Virus record (IMG/VR): IMGVR_UViG_3300047463_000108 | Location: 1-23,514 of that record | From: a virus | Length of the DNA: 23,514 nt | Reading direction: 5' to 3' (one strand) | Shown here: positions 15,731-22,510 of the stretch, piece after piece | Numbering within the stretch: position 1 is the stretch's first letter | Layout: the number at the start of each line of letters is the position of its first letter | The notes under the pieces: model-generated | Seen by the model: the letters and a program-made list of their open reading frames with translations, nothing else | What the model was told of the DNA's origin: nothing | The model's database searches: none | Program-made: the position numbers and the translations under genes

Positions 15731-16597
15731 ATGGTATTTGGATTTGATGATGCACTAATTTTGGGTGGCATTGGGGCACTTGGAAGTATTGTAGGAGGAT
15801 CAATTCAGGGATCTGCCCAGCAGCGTGCTGCCGAGATGCAGCTCCAAGCTGCTCGGGAGGCTCAGGCTCAACGAGAGAAAGAACGCAAGGAAGCTCTTAG
15901 TTATGCCGGTCCATCCGCGGCAGAACTCGAGATTCAGCAGAATGCCCTTGAAATGCAGCGCCGGATCATTGGCGATGCCCAGAAGCAGCTCGACTTCCTT
16001 CAGTCTGGTATCGACATCCTGAATCCAGGGGCCTCCCAGCTCGGTAAGGGCATGTACGCCGCAGCCCTCGAGAGGACGCTTGGGAAGCAGTACCAGGCCA
16101 TGAGGATGGCTCTTGGGGAGCGGGGTATCACCGAGGCGTCTACGGCTGGCCAGGGGGCTTATGCGCGCTTTGGAGAGGCTGCTGCCAATGCTTCCTTGGC
16201 TGCCCAGCAGCAGCTCCAGCAGCAGGCTTATGGGGCGATGGACTTTACCTCCCGCATGGAGAATCTGATCAAGAGCCGGCAGATCAATGCTGCCCTTGCC
16301 AGCCCTGTCTCCACCCTGATGGCACAGAACGTGCCGTATGCCGGTGCCTCTCAGGTTGGTGCTGCTCAGATGGGCGGAATGCTCTCTCAGCTTGGAGCCA
16401 ACCTGTCGAATCTCGGGATCCAGCAGATGCAGTTTGGACAGATGAAGGATCTGTTTGGACAGAAGTCTGGAATTGATCCCTATGGCGGAATGGGTGCCCC
16501 ATCTACCCCGGTGATGTATCAGTCTCCAACATTTGGAACCATTGGGCTTCCATCGGCCCCAACCAGCTATCAGTCAGCCAATTTTGGCACACTTTGA
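15731..16597 (+). CDS. Internal virion/ejection protein with glycine zipper
   Basis: Probable small ejection protein, comparable in place and design to T7 gp14 or P22 gp7, which insert in the cell envelope during DNA entry. It is 288 residues. Residues about 9-28 are a Gly-rich membrane-like stretch (LILGGIGALGSIVGGSIQG). Residues 29-110 are a Gln/Glu/Arg/Ala-rich coiled coil. Residues about 140-225 are Ala/Gln-rich and helical. The C-terminus has a degenerate tandem motif, PSTPVMYQSPTFGTI then PSAPTSYQSANFGTL. GAGGTG precedes the ATG, and the stop TGA overlaps the next ATG. It opens a five-gene block of similar proteins. Function is inferred from composition and order, not from a specific family match. 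Confidence 0.72.
   Translation: MVFGFDDALILGGIGALGSIVGGSIQGSAQQRAAEMQLQAAREAQAQREKERKEALSYAGPSAAELEIQQNALEMQRRIIGDAQKQLDFLQSGIDILNPGASQLGKGMYAAALERTLGKQYQAMRMALGERGITEASTAGQGAYARFGEAAANASLAAQQQLQQQAYGAMDFTSRMENLIKSRQINAALASPVSTLMAQNVPYAGASQVGAAQMGGMLSQLGANLSNLGIQQMQFGQMKDLFGQKSGIDPYGGMGAPSTPVMYQSPTFGTIGLPSAPTSYQSANFGTL
16495..16594 (+). repeat. Two-copy C-terminal motif in the ejection protein
   Basis: The last residues of the 288-residue protein repeat the pattern PS(T/A)P-x-x-YQS-x-x-FGT-(I/L), with the second copy reaching the stop codon. Copies are about 17-18 codons apart and differ in sequence. Short C-terminal repeats of this kind often act as docking peptides, but no partner is known. 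Confidence 0.6.
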
Positions 16598-16863
16598 TGA
16601 AACGAACAAAGTCTAACTCCGCAGAGCTGATTCAGCGAATCGCCAAGATGCCAGAGATCAAGCTGGACGGTCTTGAGGCGTTCTTTAAGCCTGAGGAGAT
16701 GCCCGAGTTTGACTATAGCCCTGTCGGACGACACAGGCTCCTTCAGGCGTTTAGGAACAAGTACGGAGAGTCCTACAGGAACAAGCGCGGAGTCATGAAG
16801 CTGATCAAGGACTTCGACAACAAGCGAGATCTGGTTCTGAAGATCTTGAAGGTGAGGGAATAA
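16597..16863 (+). CDS. Small helical protein inside the ejection block
   Basis: An 88-residue basic, helical protein with no membrane segment. An in-frame TTG lies one codon upstream, but the ATG at 16597 shares a base with the preceding TGA (TGATG) and is the natural coupled start; the stop TAA likewise shares its last base with the next ATG. Residues about 36-88 are rich in Arg, Lys, Tyr and Phe (NKYGESYRNKRG, then VMKLIKDFDNKRDLVLKILKVRE), and residues about 30-42 hold an acidic patch (FKPEEMPEFDYSP). The one-base overlaps on both sides mean fixed stoichiometric expression with its neighbours, so a minor virion component or chaperone of the ejection proteins is plausible. No family is recognised. 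Confidence 0.72.
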   Translation: MKRTKSNSAELIQRIAKMPEIKLDGLEAFFKPEEMPEFDYSPVGRHRLLQAFRNKYGESYRNKRGVMKLIKDFDNKRDLVLKILKVRE

Positions 16864-18419
16864 TGGCACTTGTAGATCAACTGATGGGCAAACCCATGGA
16901 AGCTGTTGCTCCTTTGACCGGGGCACCAGAAACCTACCAGAAGGCCGTACAGACCTCCTACGACATCGCTCAAAACCAAGAGAAGCTTCGTCTTGCCAAT
17001 GAAGAGCTAAACCTAAAGCAAAAAGAAGTAGAGATGGAGTTTATGTCGAAAGGCATTGCCTCTCTTTCCGCGTTGTCTAAGGCCAAGGGAAAAACAAGAT
17101 CGTTTATGGCGAGCCTGGTTGGCTCTTATTTTGAAAAAGCAGGACTTAGTTATAACAAAAGCACCCTTGATTCTATTGTTGGAGATCAAGAAGCAGTCCA
17201 GACAGTTGAAGACATCATTAAGCAATCTAAAAAAGAAGGGCTTAATGACATGCAGATTACAGCAAGGCTATCAGATGCATTTGCTGATGATCCAGAAAGA
17301 GCAAAACCAACACTAGAACTTATTAAAGCAAAGTCTCAAGCTGCATCTCAGTTTCAGATGAAGGCATCCTTGGCTCAATATGAAGCCGGAGCAAAAGCCA
17401 TTCAGGCAAAGATTGACCAAGAAGCAAAAGACAAGACAGAGGCTGGAAAGTATATTGAAGGATTTGTTCAGAGAAACTCCATCTCTCCAGATGTTGACCT
17501 TTTCCCAAGACTTCAAGGAAAAGACTCTGTTGGTCAGGCAAACGCACTTAAAACATACGAATTGCAATACGGATCAGCATTCAAAAGAATTCGAGATGGG
17601 ATGAAGGAATATAAAAATGTTTCTGAATCCACCAGAAGAGCTATCGACGAAGCAATGCATCAGGCAAACATTGCGTGGGGTGCCCTTGACAACAAGGGTG
17701 CTGCCGCAAACATGCGTGTTGCAGAGTCGTTGCATAACGTAGCAATTTCTGGAGATAGGTCTGCAGGAAAGGATGTAAATGTTCCGAAGGAACTTTCAGA
17801 CCTTCGCAAGGAATCATCCAAAGTATTTGAAGATGACATTAAAATGTTAGAGGCGGCAGAAAAAATACGCAAATTTGCAAGACAAAAGGGAACAGTCACA
17901 GCAGGAATGTTAATGGGTAACTTTCAAATCCTTAGAGAAGGAAAGTCATCCGTATTGAGAGAGGGCGAAATCGACAGAATGATGAAAGATCAGGGACTTG
18001 CTGATCGTCTGTCTGTTCTTATTGATAGATACTCGACGAGAAAATCAGAGACTTTAGGAAAAGACGTTCGCCAGCAATACGAAAATGTAGCCAATCAAAT
18101 GATTTCATTGATCAACTCTAGGATTAAGGACAAGGCCCAGCCATTCATTGAGTCTGGTCGAGCATTTGGGGCCAAAGAAGATCAAATTAGAAGGCAACTG
18201 TTTGATCCATCTCTTCAGAGAGTAATTTACATGCTTCCCGGAGAGCCAAGCGTTTCTTCTGCGAAAGAGCAGGAAGCTCCAAAGAAGCCCTCTGGTCCGC
18301 TCAAAAAGCCAAGTGAAGCGTTTGTGAATAAACTTAGAGATGCAAACCCAGCGTTGAAGAACAGCGCAAATCTAAGGTCTTTTTTGGTTCAGCGCGGATA
18401 TGACCCTTCAGGTTACTAA
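16863..18419 (+). CDS. Internal virion/ejection protein, coiled-coil rich
   Basis: A 518-residue soluble protein, mostly helical and highly charged, with no membrane segment. Residues about 35-65 (QNQEKLRLANEELNLKQKEVE) are a coiled coil; the middle, about 160-260, is another Ala/Lys/Glu-rich helical stretch. Residues about 345-430 hold a more conserved-looking part (LMGNFQILREGKSSVLREGEI, then MISLINSRIK). The last ~60 residues are Pro/Lys-rich. Its ATG overlaps the preceding stop by one base. Position second among the large proteins of the block and lack of a membrane segment resemble T7 gp15, a soluble part of the ejected tube. Base composition is lower in G+C than the genes before it: 42% in 60 bases sampled at 17161. 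Confidence 0.7.
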   Translation: MALVDQLMGKPMEAVAPLTGAPETYQKAVQTSYDIAQNQEKLRLANEELNLKQKEVEMEFMSKGIASLSALSKAKGKTRSFMASLVGSYFEKAGLSYNKSTLDSIVGDQEAVQTVEDIIKQSKKEGLNDMQITARLSDAFADDPERAKPTLELIKAKSQAASQFQMKASLAQYEAGAKAIQAKIDQEAKDKTEAGKYIEGFVQRNSISPDVDLFPRLQGKDSVGQANALKTYELQYGSAFKRIRDGMKEYKNVSESTRRAIDEAMHQANIAWGALDNKGAAANMRVAESLHNVAISGDRSAGKDVNVPKELSDLRKESSKVFEDDIKMLEAAEKIRKFARQKGTVTAGMLMGNFQILREGKSSVLREGEIDRMMKDQGLADRLSVLIDRYSTRKSETLGKDVRQQYENVANQMISLINSRIKDKAQPFIESGRAFGAKEDQIRRQLFDPSLQRVIYMLPGEPSVSSAKEQEAPKKPSGPLKKPSEAFVNKLRDANPALKNSANLRSFLVQRGYDPSGY

Positions 18420-18432
18420 TTAAGGAATAAAT

Positions 18433-21099
18433 ATGCCAAAAGCAGAAAAAATCCAAACACCATACGCAGCAAGACCGGGTGCATTGGCCTCTCCAGTTCC
18501 GCAGGAGCAGGGGCTTTCAAAAGATGAAGAGGCCGCACTTGAAGAGGCTTCTAAATGGAGTCCTGACGAGCAGGCCGCACTTGATGCAGCCAAAAGCTTT
18601 ACTCCAGAACAATCTAAGGGATTAGAAATCGCTCCTGAGTTTGGAACAATGGCTGAACAGGGGGCAATATCCAAGCAGGCGCTAGAAACCGCTAAGATCT
18701 TTGGAACAGAGATGGCCGGTGGTGCCGCAACATCGCTTCCGGGCGCAATGATTGGTGGAGCGATTGGTGCGTGGGCTGGTGGCGGTATTGGTGCCCCTAT
18801 AGGAGCATATGCTGGGAATGTTATTGGATCATATTTTACAAAGGATGTTGTAAATCCACTCAGAAAAATTGTCGGACTTCCTTCTGAAGAGGATCGCGCT
18901 AGAGAAACAGACGTTTTTTTGTCTTTGTTTTTTGGAATTCCTGGCCTCTTAAAAGGAATGGATGAAGGATTTGAGGCCATAGCAAAAGGACTTGATAAGT
19001 CTGCAATAGATCCAGATCTGGCTAAGTCTGTTGTTGTAGAGTCAAACATAAGAGAACTTAATAAGGATCAGGCTCAAATTATTGCAGCAATGTCACCAGA
19101 AGACAGAATGATCATGCGCTCTGTTAGAGATGCCGTGGTCGCCGCTCAAAAAGATCTCTATACTGGAGAAAAGGTATTTACTCCTGAAATTGCTGCTCAA
19201 AAGGCATTTGAGTTTGAAAGTGACTGGGTTGCTCTAACAAAAAGAGATGGTCTTAACGCAGCCCAGGCCGCCCAGGTGTTGATGAACAAGTATGGCAACA
19301 CCATTCAGGCCAACAAGCTTGTAAACGATCTTGCAACCACGGTTGGTGAGAAACTTTCTCAAGAAGATCTTTTGGCAATCACCGCTCAGCCGGGAAAAAT
19401 CATTGAGCTTAAAAAGCAGAGGTTGATGAATCAATGGTCTAATGCCGTTGAGACTCTTCGAAAGGTTAAGAACATCCCCGGAATTGATTCTAGGGAATAC
19501 ATGAAGAATGTCGAGGCCGCAAGGCAGGCGGCACTCGATGCTGGCGACATGGAAGCTGCCAAGCATCTTGATAACATCATCACCAATCTCGGTGAGCGCA
19601 AAAAAGTTCTTGATGCAAGTGTATTTGCTGAAAGGACCGGCGGAAAGCCGCCTACATTTACTGATGTAGACACTGGAAAAAGGCTCACTGCAAAGTCTGG
19701 TGAAATTCCATTCCCTCAAACTCAAGAGCCCCTAGAAGTTTCTGCAAGAGAGCCAATATTTGAAGTTCAGACAAAATCACAGCTTCCAACGCGCGGAAGG
19801 TCTGACATTCTTCCACAGGGAAGAGAAAGCATTCCACAAAGCCGAGACGAAGGCCCATTCCTTTTCGAAACCCAAAAGGTTGAGCGCCCTGCCGTAAGTC
19901 TTGGAAAAAGAGAAGTCACTCTTCCAGAGTCCGAACAGCTAGGTCTTTCTCTTCGCCAGAAGAACGAGATGACTGCCAAGCAAAGGGCAGAGTCGTTGCT
20001 TCCTGCTGAATATCCAACAAATGAACTTGTGATTCCACCTGCGTTTGCAAGGCAGACACAGGGATCAATCATTCAGTCCATTGATGTTCTTATCAAGAAA
20101 AGGGCAAGGCTTGACGCCATTGCAAGGAATCTCCCGGAAGGAGAGAAGAAGCAGGCGTATATTGCTGCGGTGTCAGCCCTCAGGGATGTTGAAGATCCAT
20201 TTATTGATGCTCTTATCGGATCTGGAAACTCTCAATTCAGAAGCGCCGGCATTTCTTATAAGTCGGCAAAGGGTGGGTTGCGGGAGCTTAACTCTGCTGT
20301 GGATAGCATTGGAAATTTCGCAAACCAAGATTCGCTATCAGTCGCCAGGGCGCTGGATTCTGCTGATCCAAAGATTGTCAAAACATGGTCTGGAGTAATG
20401 CCTGTAGAGGTTAGGCAAAAGATTGCTCGTGAGTTTGTAATGAACAAACTTGGAATGACTGAAGGTCTTCCAATCGCCCCAATAAAGCCAGAACAGGCAA
20501 ATAGGGTTGCCAAGGTCATTGGTGATCCAAGTTTTCTGTCAAAGGTTAACTCACTTGTTGGCGAGGGGGCTGGAAAGCAAATTCAAGACACAATGAAACA
20601 GCTCTATAAAGCTTCGAGAATTGCATCTACCCTTCCTGAGGGATCGCTTGCAAAATCTCCTGGTCTTAAAAAGGTTATTTTTGACGCGGTTTATTCTTTA
20701 GCAAGGGTTGCACCACAAATAAATAGGTTTTACGCAGGAAGATATCTCTTAGAGCCAAATTCAAGAGCATATCGAGACTTTATTAAGTTCTCGATGTCAT
20801 CTGATTTTGATGCGACTATGAATTCAATTCAGGGAATTACGGAAATCAATGCTGCTAAAACAGAGATCAATAAATTGTTTCCAGTTCAAGACAACATTGC
20901 TCAACGAGCATTAAGAGTTCTTGATGGTAAGGCAGCAAGCATTCCATATGTTGGGAGCTATATTTCTCAGAAGACACTTTACCCTGTCGGTGGTGCTGCT
21001 CGAGGAGCATTAATTGGCCGCGGCAAAACTGAGGGTGGGGCTGGAGACTTTCAGATGGAAAAAGACCAGCCCAGCGATTTTAGAATGGAAGGCCAATGA
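18433..21099 (+). CDS. Large internal virion/ejection protein with glycine zipper
   Basis: At 888 residues it is the longest complete gene here and the likely counterpart of T7 gp16 or P22 gp16/gp20. Residues 30-70 are acidic with a repeated (D/E)E(A/Q)AAL motif. Residues about 95-135 are a Gly/Ala/Ile run (GGAIGAWAGGGIGAPIGAYAG), a glycine-zipper hairpin able to enter a membrane, and 161-175 (TDVFLSLFFGIPGLL) is a second hydrophobic patch. Residues 200-880 are helical. No lysozyme or transglycosylase motif is seen in the protein; that activity is on the next gene, overlapping by 4 bases (ATGA). AAGGAAT sits upstream of the ATG at 18433. It may form the part of the ejection tube spanning the inner membrane; this is inference from composition. 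Confidence 0.72.
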   Translation: MPKAEKIQTPYAARPGALASPVPQEQGLSKDEEAALEEASKWSPDEQAALDAAKSFTPEQSKGLEIAPEFGTMAEQGAISKQALETAKIFGTEMAGGAATSLPGAMIGGAIGAWAGGGIGAPIGAYAGNVIGSYFTKDVVNPLRKIVGLPSEEDRARETDVFLSLFFGIPGLLKGMDEGFEAIAKGLDKSAIDPDLAKSVVVESNIRELNKDQAQIIAAMSPEDRMIMRSVRDAVVAAQKDLYTGEKVFTPEIAAQKAFEFESDWVALTKRDGLNAAQAAQVLMNKYGNTIQANKLVNDLATTVGEKLSQEDLLAITAQPGKIIELKKQRLMNQWSNAVETLRKVKNIPGIDSREYMKNVEAARQAALDAGDMEAAKHLDNIITNLGERKKVLDASVFAERTGGKPPTFTDVDTGKRLTAKSGEIPFPQTQEPLEVSAREPIFEVQTKSQLPTRGRSDILPQGRESIPQSRDEGPFLFETQKVERPAVSLGKREVTLPESEQLGLSLRQKNEMTAKQRAESLLPAEYPTNELVIPPAFARQTQGSIIQSIDVLIKKRARLDAIARNLPEGEKKQAYIAAVSALRDVEDPFIDALIGSGNSQFRSAGISYKSAKGGLRELNSAVDSIGNFANQDSLSVARALDSADPKIVKTWSGVMPVEVRQKIAREFVMNKLGMTEGLPIAPIKPEQANRVAKVIGDPSFLSKVNSLVGEGAGKQIQDTMKQLYKASRIASTLPEGSLAKSPGLKKVIFDAVYSLARVAPQINRFYAGRYLLEPNSRAYRDFIKFSMSSDFDATMNSIQGITEINAAKTEINKLFPVQDNIAQRALRVLDGKAASIPYVGSYISQKTLYPVGGAARGALIGRGKTEGGAGDFQMEKDQPSDFRMEGQ

Positions 21100-21593
21100 C
21101 CCCATCCTGGCTCAAGAAGTGGGATAAGCGCATCCTTGAGATCTCGAGGGAGGCTGCGATCCGACACCAGCTGGATCCGCACTGGGTGCTCGCCGTTATC
21201 CAGACCGAGAGTGCCGGCTTCCCCCACGCCATGCGGTATGAGACGGGATGGTCCTACTTCTGTCGCCCGGAGTTCTATGCCGACCGTCTGGCAATCACGG
21301 TGGACACAGAGCGTCAGATGCAGAAGTTCTCTTATGGCCTGATGCAGATCATGGGCTCGGTTGCCCGGGAGTATGGCTTCGGTGATTCCTTGGCCCTTCT
21401 TGTAGACCCGTTTAGAGCCACAGAATACGGCTGTAGGCACCTGAAGAACTTCCGCCGCAGGTACCCCCTGGGCAGGGACTGGATCGCCGCCTATAACGCC
21501 GGCAGCCCCCGTAAGAACCCGGACGGGACTTACACCAACGAGGCGTATGTGAAGAAGGTGGTCGGCTTCTGGTCCGACCTGGCGGACACCTAA
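21096..21593 (+). CDS. SLT-type lytic transglycosylase (virion-associated or endolysin)
   Basis: Cuts the MurNAc-GlcNAc bond of peptidoglycan. The 165-residue protein is a bare SLT domain (lysozyme-like fold): VIQTESAGF with catalytic E38; SYGLMQIM near residue 79, the GLMQ substrate-groove motif; DPFRATEYGCRHLKNFRRRY near 108-128; and WIAAYNAGSPRK with NEAYVKKV near the end, the AYN motif of the family. No signal peptide or membrane segment is present. It starts inside the previous stop (ATGA). In T7 the same domain is fused to gp16, so here it may act at entry as part of the ejection apparatus, or at the end of infection as the endolysin. Its G+C is strikingly high: 65% in the 60 bases at 21181. 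The stop overlaps the convergent gene by 4 bp. Confidence 0.88.
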   Translation: MTPSWLKKWDKRILEISREAAIRHQLDPHWVLAVIQTESAGFPHAMRYETGWSYFCRPEFYADRLAITVDTERQMQKFSYGLMQIMGSVAREYGFGDSLALLVDPFRATEYGCRHLKNFRRRYPLGRDWIAAYNAGSPRKNPDGTYTNEAYVKKVVGFWSDLADT

Positions 21594-21802
21594 CTTGCCT
21601 TAACGAGCCGCTTCAGCTCTTCGAGGTCCGACTCCATCTGGTTGATCTTGGTCCAGATGAGTTCACGGTCAGCCTTAATGACGGCTACATCGAGTGCGAT
21701 GGTCTTGGTGGAGAGGTCGATATCATCCACCTTCTTGAGCACCCTGCCTGTGAAAAACCCCACAATGGCTAATAGAACCGTATTCAGGTGCGCCGTTTCC
21801 AT
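21590..21802 (-). CDS. Small membrane protein with coiled coil, holin- or spanin-like
   Basis: A 70-residue protein on the opposite strand. Residues 7-18 (NTVLLAIVGFFT) form a single short hydrophobic segment, followed by basic residues and then a helical coiled coil (about 28-66, IALDVAVIKADRELIWTKI then MESDLEELKRLVK). The start ATG is preceded by AAGGAG at 21809-21814 (read on the minus strand), a strong ribosome site. Its stop overlaps the transglycosylase stop by 4 bp in convergent orientation. The neighbouring lytic enzyme and this layout suggest a lysis accessory: a small holin, or an Rz-like inner-membrane spanin that is unusually short. The membrane segment is marginal in length, so this stays tentative. 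Confidence 0.6.
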   Translation of the reverse strand: METAHLNTVLLAIVGFFTGRVLKKVDDIDLSTKTIALDVAVIKADRELIWTKINQMESDLEELKRLVKAS

Positions 21803-21805
21803 CGC

Positions 21806-22099
21806 TTACTCCTTAACTGGTTTTGGATGTGCCGCCTTGATGGTGAGCCGAATATGCCTGAGCACCTCGATGGCCTGTTCTCCGCCGTCGAAGTAAGCGT
21901 TCATGAACTCTTCCGGGCTCGGGTATGCAGCCTTCCTAGCAGCGATACACTGAGCAAGATCATACTCGTAAGAGATGTCTGTTACTTCTACAGAGTATTC
22001 TCCAGCCTCACCTAGCCCAAGAGCCGTCCAGTTTAGCTCCTGCTCAGAGATGTACTCAGAAATAATGCCATTTTTATCCTTAACCTTAAATCGCTTCAT
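21806..22099 (-). CDS. Small protein downstream of fibre gene, unknown
   Basis: A 97-residue soluble protein. The N-terminal third is beta-like (MKRFKVKDKNGIISEYIS), the middle acidic (GLGEAGEYSVEVTDIS), the C-terminal part helical with AARKAAYPSPEEFMNAYFDGGEQAIEVL. The YPSPEEF(M/L)(N/D)AY pattern followed by a Gly-acid turn is seen in many short proteins encoded next to phage tail-fibre genes, whose role is unclear and may be as a chaperone or cap. Its ATG overlaps the stop of the fibre gene by one base (TAATG) and its stop is 3 bases before the next gene, so the three minus-strand genes form an operon. Confidence 0.68.
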   Translation of the reverse strand: MKRFKVKDKNGIISEYISEQELNWTALGLGEAGEYSVEVTDISYEYDLAQCIAARKAAYPSPEEFMNAYFDGGEQAIEVLRHIRLTIKAAHPKPVKE

Positions 22100-22510
22100 T
22101 AGTTTCCAATCCTTGTAATGGAGATCTTATTATAGAGAGCATTAGCGGTTAATGTCAGACCACTAGTCGTAGCGTCGATTGTATCTCCAGCCACACAAGA
22201 AAGAATGATTTGTGTTGCAGTAGTTGTATTTGCTGTTGCTAATCCTTCTGATTTATTAACAGTGCTTTGACGAACAATAATATAATTCTGACCAGCAGCC
22301 CCATTATAAAAAAACGCAGAAACTAGATACTTTCCTGAAACTGGACAGGTAAATTTCCAGTTTCCAGCGCCCGTTGTAACAGCACCATGAGTATCGATTT
22401 CTTTTGTGTCATAATTAATAACTGCACCAGATGATAGAACCTGAGCAGTAGCAGTATTATAAACAGCTACAACACTCTCACTCGCCGCGATGGCAGAGGG
22501 GCCGGAGAGG
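22099..22510 (-). repeat. Second C1q-like domain of the minus-strand fibre
   Basis: The C-terminal copy of the tandem jelly roll. It corresponds to the first copy (about 22510-22905) at the SGKYLVS / AGFYQVN strand and at the closing SITRI / SINRL strand. It is poorer in G+C (37% in 60 bases sampled at 22261) than the region encoding the start of the first copy (53% at 22801). Boundaries are approximate. Confidence 0.55.

Noticed and set aside
18420-19049. 209-codon open frame opposite the start of the 888-residue gene
   Set aside because: Its Ala/Pro/Ser-rich product is what the Gly/Ala zipper of the sense gene gives when read backwards; nothing else supports it.
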